NCBI GenBank assembly: GCA_023253615.1
Contig: JALRFZ010000467.1
Location: forward strand, 1-19,150
Direction: 5' to 3'
Source of the DNA: Verrucomicrobiales bacterium
GTDB lineage: Bacteria; Verrucomicrobiota; Verrucomicrobiia; Verrucomicrobiales; DEV007
Length of the DNA stretch: 19,150 nucleotides
The first letter of the stretch is position 1; every line of letters begins with the position of its first letter. Positions 1 through 7,985 of this stretch are shown here, piece after piece. The notes beneath the pieces were generated by a model that was not told the DNA's origin, searched no databases, and saw only the letters and a list, made by a program, of their open reading frames with translations. The translations under genes were made by a program, and so were the position numbers.

Positions 1-618
1 CTCGACTTTCCGGTTGAACTGACGCTCCCGGTGGAGGCGGGCGGTGAGTTGGTCGACCTGCCGGCGGAGGCGGGAGAAGGCCTCACAGCGCTCGATGTGG
101 TGGGAGAGACTCTCTCCAGGGCGCGGCGGCAGGGGCAGGAGCGGCGCAAAAAGAGCGGCGTAAAGCCGGCCGAGGTCGAGGACGGTCGGCAGTGGAGGGA
201 GGTCGGCCGAGCCGGGAACCGGAGCGAACGGCGAGGTGAAACGGGCGCCGACGACCCACTGGGAGGCGTCCGCCTCGCTGGGGCGCTTGTGGGCGGCACA
301 CCAGGCCTCGAAGGTGCCGGCCGCGGACGCCTTCCGGAGCCGATGGAATATGGGGAAAGGGATGGCCCGGTCGATCGCCTGGAGCACATCCTCGTCGAGC
401 GAGTCTCCTTTGAGGACCAGATCGAACACCTGGATCTCGGGAACTCCCGGCGCCTCGGGGATGCGGAGTGTCTCGGGAGAGAGCTTGTGCGCCCAGATGA
501 TCTCCTCAACCTGCGAGACAAAAAGTTCCCGGACCCGCCGGGTGGGTGCGGCATGGGTGTAAATGCGGCTTTTGGGGATGACTTTGCCGAAGGTGGTCGG
601 TGGCGGAAACGCGAACAT
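1..618 (-). CDS. DUF4391 domain protein, partial (3' end beyond the window)
   Basis: The minus strand is open from an ATG at 618 to the window edge, giving 206 residues without a stop. The protein begins MFAFPPPTTFGKVIPKSRIY, carries VRELFVSQVEEIIWAHKLSPETL near residues 34-55, and at the edge reads a charged QLTARLHRERQFNRKVE helix. This pattern, and a position just downstream of a PLD/SNF2 helicase, match my memory of the DUF4391 family, whose members run slightly longer than what is visible. The biochemical role is unknown. Such proteins are often found beside helicase and DNA-methyltransferase genes in restriction-like islands, so a partner role in DNA defence is an inference. The ATG lies 5 bases past the helicase stop, implying co-transcription and coupled translation. 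An ATG at 623 that overlaps the helicase stop is in another frame and gives an unlikely arginine/serine-rich product. The family assignment is fairly secure, the function is not. Confidence 0.8.
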   Translation of the reverse strand, partial: MFAFPPPTTFGKVIPKSRIYTHAAPTRRVRELFVSQVEEIIWAHKLSPETLRIPEAPGVPEIQVFDLVLKGDSLDEDVLQAIDRAIPFPIFHRLRKASAAGTFEAWCAAHKRPSEADASQWVVGARFTSPFAPVPGSADLPPLPTVLDLGRLYAALFAPLLPLPPRPGESLSHHIERCEAFSRLRRQVDQLTARLHRERQFNRKVE

Positions 619-622
619 GGCA

Positions 623-3600
623 TCAGATGACCGGGGCGGCCTGGACGACCAAAAACGCAATCAGTTCGAAATCATCGAGCCCACGGATCGATTTCAGAAG
701 GGCGGTGGTCCGTCCCGGGGTGAAGAGGCTGTCGATGTCACTCTCTTCCTTCACATCGATAACGGAGCGAATGGCCTCGTCAAGGAGGCCGGAATAACGC
801 GCCATGTCGCGGCCGTCGTGGGTGGCATCATTGAAGACGCGGCAAAGCTCGGCCAAGGGTTCGGCACGTCCCCGGCACGCCAGTCGCGCCAGGTCGAGGA
901 GGCGTTTGACCTCGGTGTGGCGGGTGACGACGGTCCCGTCGTCGCTGATGTAGACGAGGTAATACGGGTGAAGCCGGTTAAGGCGGTCGATGTTCACCCC
1001 GTCTTCGCGGTTGCGGAGGACAAAGATGACGCCCGGCGGCAAGCCCCGGGCCGGATCGGCGGGAACGATGGCGTGGAGGCCGTTCGGAGTGCGGGCGAGA
1101 TCGCCATGTTCCTTGACGTAACCGACGAGGTCCATGCGGAAGTCGTTGAGCCCCAAATCGGTGATGGAAATGCCGGTTTTGAGGTCCTCCATCTCGATCA
1201 CTTCCTCCTGAAGCCGGCGAAGCTGCTCTTTCCGGTAGGACATCTCGCTGGCCTTGGGATTGAGGGGATTGTCGCTGCCGGTGGCGGTGGCGTCGGCGAT
1301 GATCATCCGGTTCTCGACGCGCTCCTTGAGCTTGATGTATTCGTCGAGGGAAATGTCGGGCCAATAGTTGACCAATTGGATTACGGCGTTGATCGAACCG
1401 ATGCGGTCGATGCGCCCGAACCGCTGGATGATGCGGACGGGATTCCAGTGGATGTCGTAGTTGATCAGGTAATCGCAGTCCTGGAGATTCTGCCCCTCGG
1501 AGATGCAGTCCGTGCCGATGACGAGGTCGATCTCGTGGGCCTCCTTCGGCATGATGGAGGCCTTCTCCTTTGACCTCGGAGAGAAGAGGGTCATCACGTC
1601 CTGGAAGTCGTAGCCCTTGCCGATGGTGGTCTTCGGACTCGTCGTGCCGGTGATCTTGCCGGTGTGAAGGCCGAAGCGCTCGAGATGACGCTTGGCGAGA
1701 CAATCGTAGAGGTAATCGGCGGTATCGGCAAAAGCGGTGAAGAGCAGGATCTTGCGGTTTCCGGGATTGATGGGCTGTTCGACCTTCTGGCGGATGTGCC
1801 CGATGAGATGTTGGAGCTTGGCATCGAGCTCCGGAGTGACTTTCTCCATCTCGTGAAGCAGGGCGGCGATGATGGCTTGATCGGAGTGGATGTCCGCCTC
1901 CCAACCGGTGAGGTTGAGATCGTCGAGATCGATCTCGAATCGGGCGGGAAATTCCAGCTCGTCGCCTCCGGGCAGGTCGTCGTCGTCGGGGTCGAACTCC
2001 CCGACGAGCACGCTACCCACGGCGCCGGAGCCTTTGCCGGCCTTGTGCTCGGCGATCCGGGCGAGAACATTCCGGTTGTTGGCGGCGAGCTTGGCGAGGG
2101 TGATGCGGAACGATTGCACGGAACTCTCGAGCCGCTTGAGCAGGTTCACGGTCATCAAGGCACGGATGCCTTGCTGTTGTCCGGCCAGGCTCACGTTGCG
2201 CGAGATCCCCTCGAGTTCGTCGCGGTAGGACTCCTCGTATTTCGAGCGCCGGCTCGCGAGGAGGTATTCGGCGGGGGTATAGGCGGCGAGAGTGACGAGG
2301 GAGAGCTGCTGGTAGATCGCGTCGAAACCAGGCACGTCGTCACGGGTGGTGAGAGGCGGATGAAAGGAAACAGGGGGCAGACGCTCGGGAAACTTGCCGA
2401 TATCCGCGGTGTCGTAGTGGGACTGAATGTGTTTGCGAGATCGGGCGATGGTGACGCTGTCGAGGAGTTCGAAGAACTCGAAGTCGAGCATGCCAAGGAT
2501 GGCCTCGGCCGTGCGTTCCTCCGGAGGCAGCTTGCTCCAGCGGGTGAAGGCGGCCTGGGCCTGGCGGAAGATTTCCTCAACACTGTTCCGGGTGCGGAGC
2601 TTGCGGCTGAGATTGTCCGACTCTCCCTCATAGGCGAGCGCCAATTGATTGCGGAGGTCGGCGAAGCGGTTGTTGACCGGTGTCGCCGAAAGCATCAGGA
2701 CCTTGGTCTTCACGCCGGCCCGGATCACCTGGCTCATGAGACGGTCGTAACGGGATTGTTTTTCCTCCTCGCCCGGGGTCTGGTTGCGGAAGGCATGGCT
2801 CTCGTCGATGACGACGAGATCGTAGTTTCCCCAGTTGACCTGCTTGAGCGGCGTGCCATGCGAATAGCCGCTGGTCCGCTGGAGGTCGGTGTGGTTCAAC
2901 ACATCGTAATTGAATCGGTCGGCGGCGAGAATGTTCGTCTTGAGGTTCCGATTGTAGGTGAGCCAGTTGTCGGCCAGCTTCTTGGGGCAGAGAACCAGCA
3001 CGGATTTGTTGCGGAGCTCGTAATACTTGATGACGGCCAGCGCGGTGAAGGTCTTCCCGAGTCCGACGCTGTCGGCGAGAATGCATCCGTTGTAGGTCTC
3101 GAGCTTGTTGATGATTCCAACCGCGGCATCGCGCTGGAAGTTGAAGAGCTTCTTCCAGACAACGGTGTCCTGATATCCCGTCCGGTCGTTGGGCAGGAGG
3201 TCTTCGTTGATGTCCTCAAGGAATTCCGTGAAGATGTTGTAGAGCATCACGAAGTAGACCCGCTCGGGCGAGTTCTCAGAGTAGATCGAGGCGATGTGAT
3301 CGCAGACTTCGTCGGTCACGTCCTTCAGCTTCTCCCGGTCGTTCCAGATCTGGTCGAACAGACCGAGGAAGCTCGCGGTCATCGCGCTGCCCGAGAACTT
3401 GTTGACGATGTTCGAGAGTGAGTTGCCCTGCTGGTAACCGAGATCGACGGCCGTGAACCCCTGGATCGGAAAGTAGACGGTCGGCTCCGCTCCCTCTGCC
3501 TCGACGCAGGCCATCTGCTGCATGGACGAGCGGGTCGAATTCGAACGAAACCGGGCCTTGCGGCGGATCCAGTCGGCGCATTCCCGGGCGATGGCCCGCT

Positions 3601-3901
3601 GCGTCAGCTTGTTGCGAAGCTGGATCTCAAACTCGGTCCCGTAGAGGCTCCGTTCACGTTCGAGCTTTGGGATAAAGAATTCCCGTCGTTCCTTGGGGAG
3701 TTTGTCGGTCACCTCGCCCGGGACGAAAGTCGGGGAAGTGAAGATGAATTCGACCGAATCAACGTGCTCCAGCTCGCTACGAAGGGCCTCAAAGGCGTAG
3801 ATCGAGAAGCAGGATGCCGCGATTCGAAGCCGTGACCCAGGGTTCAGCGACTGCTTGAGACTGTCGCCAAAGAGCGTGTTGACGTTGTCGATGAGTTCCA
3901 T
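623..3901 (-). CDS. SNF2-family DEAD/DEAH helicase with PLD-like N-terminal domain
   Basis: A 1092-residue superfamily 2 nucleic-acid translocase. Residues 20-180 resemble the phospholipase-D-like domain that precedes this helicase type, but no H-x-K catalytic pair is visible, so that domain is probably not a nuclease. The ATPase core follows: FNFQRDAA (Q-motif-like, about 253), Walker A DSVGLGKTFTA (277-287), DESH box VVIDESHAF (363-371) and motif III LMLSATPVN (402-410). The C-terminal helicase lobe shows ILLFTAF (about 715), GTDCISEGQN (about 790) and QRFGRIDRIGS (about 824). The last 200 residues are a family-specific tail including HPYYLVYI. The protein should couple ATP hydrolysis to movement on DNA. 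The DUF4391 gene starts within 5 bases of its stop, so the two form one unit. By eye its base composition is less extremely GC-rich than the flanking genes, in keeping with acquisition by transfer. The ATG at 3901 has no strong ribosome binding site. No methyltransferase or nuclease partner lies in the window. Confidence 0.9.
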   Translation of the reverse strand: MELIDNVNTLFGDSLKQSLNPGSRLRIAASCFSIYAFEALRSELEHVDSVEFIFTSPTFVPGEVTDKLPKERREFFIPKLERERSLYGTEFEIQLRNKLTQRAIARECADWIRRKARFRSNSTRSSMQQMACVEAEGAEPTVYFPIQGFTAVDLGYQQGNSLSNIVNKFSGSAMTASFLGLFDQIWNDREKLKDVTDEVCDHIASIYSENSPERVYFVMLYNIFTEFLEDINEDLLPNDRTGYQDTVVWKKLFNFQRDAAVGIINKLETYNGCILADSVGLGKTFTALAVIKYYELRNKSVLVLCPKKLADNWLTYNRNLKTNILAADRFNYDVLNHTDLQRTSGYSHGTPLKQVNWGNYDLVVIDESHAFRNQTPGEEEKQSRYDRLMSQVIRAGVKTKVLMLSATPVNNRFADLRNQLALAYEGESDNLSRKLRTRNSVEEIFRQAQAAFTRWSKLPPEERTAEAILGMLDFEFFELLDSVTIARSRKHIQSHYDTADIGKFPERLPPVSFHPPLTTRDDVPGFDAIYQQLSLVTLAAYTPAEYLLASRRSKYEESYRDELEGISRNVSLAGQQQGIRALMTVNLLKRLESSVQSFRITLAKLAANNRNVLARIAEHKAGKGSGAVGSVLVGEFDPDDDDLPGGDELEFPARFEIDLDDLNLTGWEADIHSDQAIIAALLHEMEKVTPELDAKLQHLIGHIRQKVEQPINPGNRKILLFTAFADTADYLYDCLAKRHLERFGLHTGKITGTTSPKTTIGKGYDFQDVMTLFSPRSKEKASIMPKEAHEIDLVIGTDCISEGQNLQDCDYLINYDIHWNPVRIIQRFGRIDRIGSINAVIQLVNYWPDISLDEYIKLKERVENRMIIADATATGSDNPLNPKASEMSYRKEQLRRLQEEVIEMEDLKTGISITDLGLNDFRMDLVGYVKEHGDLARTPNGLHAIVPADPARGLPPGVIFVLRNREDGVNIDRLNRLHPYYLVYISDDGTVVTRHTEVKRLLDLARLACRGRAEPLAELCRVFNDATHDGRDMARYSGLLDEAIRSVIDVKEESDIDSLFTPGRTTALLKSIRGLDDFELIAFLVVQAAPVI

Positions 3902-4084
3902 TGGCCGGGACAGATTTGTCCTTAACAGCCTGACTGTTTAAGGGGACGAGTGAACTCCGGCAATCTAAAAGTCGAGATACCACCTAACCGACCTTCAATC
4001 CGGATCCCGCGGTAGTCGTCGGTGGTGCCGCGATCACCGTGGAATAAACCCCGTCGTCTGTTTCCGCCCCTCACGCCCTCTCAC
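3902..4084. promoter_or_regulatory. Helicase upstream region with two adjacent dyads
   Basis: This 183-base gap separates the helicase start (3901) from the end of the glycosyltransferase gene (4085), both on the minus strand. Two inverted repeats sit side by side next to the helicase ATG. GGACA-GATT-TGTCC at 3908-3921 is perfect. CTTAACAG-CCTGA-CTGTTTAAG at 3921-3942 has one bulged base. They could be operator sites or an RNA hairpin in the leader controlling the helicase and DUF4391 genes. No convincing -35/-10 pair was found, and no run of T marks a terminator for the polysaccharide arm. Confidence 0.35.
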
Positions 4085-5293
4085 TCAAACCCGGCCCAGC
4101 TCCGACCCCTCCACCGCGCGCGGTTCGGCGGTGTGGATGGGCTTGCGCTCGTAGCGCTCCTCCAGCACCGACGAGGGCGTCGATTCGGCGACGCGGGCGA
4201 GGAGGTTGCGGGTCTCGTCGAGGAAACGCTCCGTGGAGAAACGTTCGGCGTTGCGGCGAATGCGGCGGGGATCCCATTCGCGGGATTCGAGTTCCCGCAC
4301 GGCACCGGCGAGGGAATCGGCGTCGGCGTGGTCGAAGAAGACGCCGGTCTTGCCTTCGACGACGGTCTCGAGGGCACCTCCATCGCGGAAGGCGACGACG
4401 GGTTTGCCGCAGGCCTGGGCCTCGACCGGGACGATCCCGAAATCCTCGCTGCCGGGGAAGACGTAGGCGCGGCAGGTCGCCATCTTCTCGGTGACGACCT
4501 CATCGGCGGCCCGGCCGAGGAACTCGACGGTCGGTCCCGCCATCGCTTCGAGACGGGCGCGGTCGGGTCCATCGCCGATGATGACGAGGCGCTTGCCGAG
4601 GGCGGTGAAGGCTTGGACCGCGAGATCGATGCGCTTGTAGGCGACGAGGCGCGAGACGATGAGATAAAAATCATCGCTCCGCTCGCCGACCTGGAATCGC
4701 TCGACGTCGACGGGTGGATAGACGACGACGCTGTTGCGTCCGTAGCACTCGCGGATGCGGCGGCGCACGTTCTGCGAGTTCGCGATGAAAAGGTCGATCT
4801 TGCGGCTCTGGCGGAGATCGCTGGCACGGAAGAGCGGCATCAACATCCTGACAAAACGGCGAAGGAGGGGATTGGCGATCTCGTTCTCAAGGTATTCGTC
4901 GGGATTCCAGAAATAGCGGGGAGGCGTGTGGCAGTAGCAGACGAACCTCGCGCCGCGGGGCTTCGGCAGCCATTTCGAGAAGCTGTTGCTGCTGATCCAG
5001 GCGAGCTTGCCGGCCGGGGCGCGGAGGGTGCGGAAGGCGAGGGGATAGAGGAAAAAGAGCTTCTTGTGGAGCTTCTGCATGCCGGGCAGGCGCTGCATCC
5101 AGGTATTCACGACGCGGTTCGAACGGAAAGCGGGGAAGAGGTTTGGTCCCATCGTCGCGCTGGTGTAGATGGGGGCCGCGGGATAGGCCTCGGCCATGAC
5201 CTCGACGACTTTTTCGGCTCCGCCCATCTGGATGAGGAAGTCGTGGACGAGGACGAGATCGGATGGATCGGGGGAGAGTGCGGAGGCGTGCAT
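4085..5293 (-). CDS. Glycosyltransferase family 4
   Basis: A 402-residue GT-B fold, retaining glycosyltransferase that should add a sugar from a nucleotide donor to a lipid-linked oligosaccharide at the cytoplasmic face of the membrane. The N-terminal acceptor half contains LVLVHDFLIQMGGAEKV (13-29), the usual GT4 glycine-rich opening, and HTPPRYFW (122-129). The donor half contains VYPPVDVERF (191-200), LIVSRLVAYKRIDLAV (211-226), IIGDGPDR (238-245) and the E-x7-E segment EDFGIVPVE (E283 and E291). The reading frame is open upstream to 5380, but that extension is proline/serine-rich and overlaps the sugar phosphotransferase. The ATG at 5293, 25 bases after the upstream stop, gives the normal GT4 N-terminus and was chosen. 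It is second in a two-gene operon with the phosphotransferase. Sugar specificity cannot be read from the sequence. Confidence 0.9.
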   Translation of the reverse strand: MHASALSPDPSDLVLVHDFLIQMGGAEKVVEVMAEAYPAAPIYTSATMGPNLFPAFRSNRVVNTWMQRLPGMQKLHKKLFFLYPLAFRTLRAPAGKLAWISSNSFSKWLPKPRGARFVCYCHTPPRYFWNPDEYLENEIANPLLRRFVRMLMPLFRASDLRQSRKIDLFIANSQNVRRRIRECYGRNSVVVYPPVDVERFQVGERSDDFYLIVSRLVAYKRIDLAVQAFTALGKRLVIIGDGPDRARLEAMAGPTVEFLGRAADEVVTEKMATCRAYVFPGSEDFGIVPVEAQACGKPVVAFRDGGALETVVEGKTGVFFDHADADSLAGAVRELESREWDPRRIRRNAERFSTERFLDETRNLLARVAESTPSSVLEERYERKPIHTAEPRAVEGSELGRV

Positions 5294-5318
5294 GGGGCGA
5301 AAAATAGGGAGCGGAGTG

Positions 5319-6593
5319 TCAGCGGGCGGAGCGGGGAGGGAAGACGACCTGGAGGGCGGTGTCGCAGAGGATGCAGACATCCATCAGCGGGGACCAGTGG
5401 CGCAGGTAAAAGTGGTCGAGACGGACGCGGTGCCGCACTTTCATCGGCGTGTCGGTTTCGCCGCGGCAGCCTTTCACCTGGGCAAGGCCGGTGATGCCGG
5501 GCTTGGTGAAATGGCGCACCCATTGGTCATCGACGAGGTCGGCGAACTGGTGATCGTGATCGACAAAGTGCGGGCGCGGGCCGACCACGCTCATTTGTCC
5601 CATGAGCACGTTCCAGAACTGGGGCATCTCATCGAGGCTGCTTTTGCGGAGGAAGGCGCCGCCGGGGTAGATGCGCGAGTCACCGACGACGGCTTGTTTT
5701 CCCGGCGTGTCATTCACGTGCATGGTGCGGAATTTCAGCACTTCGAAGACTTCGCCGTCGCGTCCGGTGCGCTTCTGTTTGTAGAAGAGCGGTCCGGGCG
5801 AATGGATCAGTTGCAGCGTTTTGGCAAAGACACGGAGAGCAGGCAGCACGGTGATAGTGACGAAACCCGAGATAAGGATGTCACTGGTGCGTTTGATGAG
5901 CCGGTTCATGGGATCCTCGAGCGGCTCGCGCCAGTTCGTGAGGAGGAGGCGTGATCCCGAGCGGCGGGCGTCAAGATTTCCGTCGAAGTGCTCTTCCTTG
6001 TCATCGACCCAGATGAGGCGCATCCCCATGGAGTCGCAGAGGGCCTGGAGCGAGCGGATCAGATCGGGCTGGTCCTCGAGTCCGAGCGCGAGGAGGAGGC
6101 GGGCGTGGCAGGCGCGGCAGATGTCGCGGAGATTCGCGAAATCCCCGAGCACGGGAAAAGCCGGCATCGTCGCCACGGCGCCTCCGCCATAGGTGACATA
6201 ACCGAGCACTTCGGCACCTGGCACGTCGCTCGTCATGTGCAGCGCGGTGTCGCGCTCGATCTCGCGGGGGGTGGCGAGCACCACGGTATTCGCATGCGTT
6301 CTTTTCGAACTGCCGTCGGCGCGACGTGGTTTCGCATAGAGCGTGCGGTGCAGGAGACGGTAGCCGACGAAATTCATCCAGGTGACCCAGACCGCGTAGC
6401 CGGCGATGAAAAGGCCGAGGCAGGTTCGCGAGAGCCGGTCGTCCTTGCTCATCACGATCACCCCGAAGATGGCGACGAGGGCGAAGAGGATCTCACGCTG
6501 GGTGATGCTCCAGACCTGGGGGCGGGAGAGTCCGCCAAGGGAGCGATGGCGATCCTCACGGGCGAGGAATTCGATCACGGCAGCGGCGGGCAC
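5319..6593 (-). CDS. Polyprenyl-phosphate sugar phosphotransferase, lacking its first membrane segment
   Basis: This enzyme starts polysaccharide repeat-unit synthesis by moving a sugar-1-phosphate from a nucleotide sugar to undecaprenyl phosphate in the inner membrane. The C-terminal bacterial sugar transferase domain (about 230-424) is complete: [13 protein letters not shown] (265-277), [11 protein letters not shown] (283-293), [16 protein letters not shown] (315-330), SVVGPRP (335-341) and [12 protein letters not shown]. Before it are hydrophobic segments near 35-49 and 58-82 and a soluble linker. A GTG at 6593 gives 424 residues, but there is no ribosome binding site there. The same frame continues upstream through a TAA at 6612-6614 to an ATG at 6749 with a good site. 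The intact gene would give about 476 residues and four membrane spans, the usual size for the EpsE/WbaP-like type. The catalytic domain might still be made from an internal start, but the N-terminal membrane topology is altered. Confidence 0.85.
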   Translation of the reverse strand: MPAAAVIEFLAREDRHRSLGGLSRPQVWSITQREILFALVAIFGVIVMSKDDRLSRTCLGLFIAGYAVWVTWMNFVGYRLLHRTLYAKPRRADGSSKRTHANTVVLATPREIERDTALHMTSDVPGAEVLGYVTYGGGAVATMPAFPVLGDFANLRDICRACHARLLLALGLEDQPDLIRSLQALCDSMGMRLIWVDDKEEHFDGNLDARRSGSRLLLTNWREPLEDPMNRLIKRTSDILISGFVTITVLPALRVFAKTLQLIHSPGPLFYKQKRTGRDGEVFEVLKFRTMHVNDTPGKQAVVGDSRIYPGGAFLRKSSLDEMPQFWNVLMGQMSVVGPRPHFVDHDHQFADLVDDQWVRHFTKPGITGLAQVKGCRGETDTPMKVRHRVRLDHFYLRHWSPLMDVCILCDTALQVVFPPRSAR

Positions 6594-6611
6594 GATGATC
6601 GAAACCCACGC

Positions 6612-6749
6612 TTAGTTCCGCGGCTGGAGCTCGCTCCCGTAGAAGGCGAGGTGCAGCGTCCACACGATTCCCCAAAAAAGGAAAAGGGCACCCAACATCT
6701 TGAGCAGGTAGTGCAGGCGGATCAAACCATAATATCGGTTAGAGATCAT
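6612..6749 (-). pseudogene. 5' fragment of the sugar phosphotransferase gene, ended by an in-frame TAA
   Basis: The ATG at 6749 is preceded by AGGAA at a good spacing. It opens a 45-codon frame: MISNRYYGLIRLHYLLKMLG, then the membrane segment ALFLFWGIVWTLHLAFYG, then SELQPRN and TAA at 6614-6612. The next codons in the same frame (AWVSIIV) lead directly into the phosphotransferase. A hydrophobic first span preceded by basic residues is what the start of an exopolysaccharide glycosyl-phosphotransferase looks like. A point nonsense mutation, or a sequencing error, is therefore the simplest reading. A genuine separate 45-residue membrane peptide is possible but less likely. Confidence 0.7.
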
Positions 6750-6888
6750 AATTTCCTCAGTATTAGATTTTCAAAAATAAGTATCAGGATTGCGAACTTT
6801 ATCATATTTTGGTTTCTTTTGTGATTCGTTCAAGTAAATTCCAAAAATTTTTCTTTTTCTGGAAATTATCCGACCGTTCCCTGCTCCG
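6750..6888. promoter_or_regulatory. AT-rich divergent promoter region of the polysaccharide locus
   Basis: This 139-base stretch lies between two divergently read arms and is strikingly AT-rich against a GC-rich background. Candidate elements include TATGAT on the minus strand (6801-6806), which could be a -10 for the phosphotransferase arm, and long A/T runs at 6835-6868. An imperfect dyad AAATTCC (6836-6842) / GGAAATT (6861-6867) lies upstream of the Wzz start. No -35 box at ideal spacing was found for either direction, so the exact promoters are not assigned. Confidence 0.45.
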
Positions 6889-7500
6889 ATGACCTCGCAC
6901 GCCCTCAGCACCCGCCCCCGCCTTGCCACCCGTGCCGAAATGCCGGCGAAAGGTGATTGGGACCTCATCGAAGTGACCCCGTTGCTCGATCTCGACGATC
7001 TTGTCGGCATCGTGAAGCGACGGTTGCCCTGGCTCATCCTCCTGCCCGTGCTGTGCGTCGGCACGGCGCTTGCTTATGTCTATCTGGTGGCAAAGCCGCT
7101 CTTCCAGAGCAAGGCCCTCGTGTTTGTCGATCCCATGTTCGACCGGGCCCTGCAGATCCAGCCGAGCGGCCCCGGCATGTCGGATCTCGATTCGTTGAAC
7201 TCGCTGGAGAAGGCGATCATTTCCGACACGATGATGCTGCGCGTCATTGAAAAGCTCGCCCTGCGCGAGGATCCCGGCTTTCTCCCCCCGGCCTTGCAGA
7301 AGATGAAGGATGCCGGGCAGGACGTGCCCGATTCCCGCCTCCTCAAGGACCTGCGGCAGAATCGTTTTTCCGCCAGCCTGATCCGTCCCACCCGGCTCCT
7401 CGAGCTATCCGTGCTGGCGGGCGAATCCACCGACGATCTCCGCGGAGTATCTTCGAATTCGGCTGGCGTCGTCTCTACACCTACTACTTCGAGGCGATGA
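6889..7500 (+). pseudogene. Wzz-type polysaccharide chain-length regulator, 5' fragment
   Basis: The ORF reads 203 residues. The first 180 or so match the N-terminal Wzz/GNVR domain of inner-membrane polysaccharide copolymerases: a cytoplasmic tail with LIEVTPLLDLDDLVGIVKRR (26-45), a membrane span (46-66), and a periplasmic part beginning KPLFQSKALVFVDP. These proteins set chain length with a Wzy polymerase, and full-length members have a long coiled periplasmic region and a second span near the C-terminus. Both are absent here. After LLELSVLAGESTDDL the sequence changes to a serine/threonine-rich tail (GVSSNSAGVVSTPTTSRR) and stops at 7498-7500. That tail is the out-of-frame reading of another coding sequence, so the true Wzz part ends near 7440. 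An ATG at 6940 is an alternative start. No ribosome binding site decides between them. Confidence 0.75.
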
Positions 7501-7985
7501 ACACGGGGGCCGCGATCCTGCAGGTCGGCGGATTCTATGACGGGCTCGTCGGTCCGCTTTCCTTCAAGGCGCACGAGGCGGTCTACGAGGGGCTCTATCT
7601 CGGCACCCTCGATGTCGAATACAACAATCCCGGCGGCATCCATTATGTCGCCTCGCGCATGGGCAACGTGCTCCTGTGGCCCTTCCTCGCGCTCATCGGG
7701 ATGTGGTTCGGCCTGACGTGGCGGGCCTATGTCGAGGGGCGTCTCTTCGCGCTCTTCTATCCGATCTCTTTTCTCGGATTGATGGAGATCCTCCGGATTC
7801 CCTACTGGTTCGGTCAGAACCGCGTCGTCCCGGCCAGTCTCGTCATCGTCCTCATCCTGATCTGGGCGGCGAGCTTGAAACGGCGGGTGCGCGTCCATCG
7901 TCCCGACAGGATCGATTCATGGGATGAGCCGGAACCGTGGACCTCTCCCGCCGCGCACCCCGCGGAACCTTTCCAGCGACGATGA
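7497..7985 (+). pseudogene. Wzy-like O-antigen polymerase, 3' fragment
   Basis: A 162-residue ORF from an ATG that overlaps the preceding stop. Coding-like sequence in the same frame begins earlier, at about 7449 (IFEFGWRRLYTYYFEA), so the ATG is probably internal. The protein has a soluble loop (VGGFYDGLVGPLSFKAHEAV) and three hydrophobic segments near 52-74, 81-101 and 108-129, ending in a basic cytoplasmic tail. That is the layout of the C-terminal end of a multi-span O-antigen or oligosaccharide polymerase, normally ten or more spans. The first two thirds are missing. The polymerase assignment rests on topology, the loop and the polysaccharide context rather than on a diagnostic motif, so another polytopic membrane protein remains possible. 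The gene runs into the next glycosyltransferase with an ATGA stop/start overlap. Confidence 0.55.

Noticed and set aside
621..623. An ATG overlapping the helicase stop as the DUF4391 start.
   Set aside because: Its frame yields an arginine- and serine-rich product. The ATG at 618 gives the family-like protein.
563..1573. A 336-residue plus-strand frame at the helicase 3' end.
   Set aside because: It lies opposite the helicase C-terminal domain and shows only complement-derived composition.
1664..3421. A 585-residue open frame on the plus strand inside the helicase gene.
   Set aside because: There are no motifs, and the composition is rich in Val, Gly, Glu and Asp, as expected from the complement of a GC-rich gene. 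The minus strand carries all helicase motifs in order.
4022..5494. A 490-residue plus-strand frame over the glycosyltransferase and the end of the phosphotransferase.
   Set aside because: It spans two real genes on the opposite strand and has no domain of its own.
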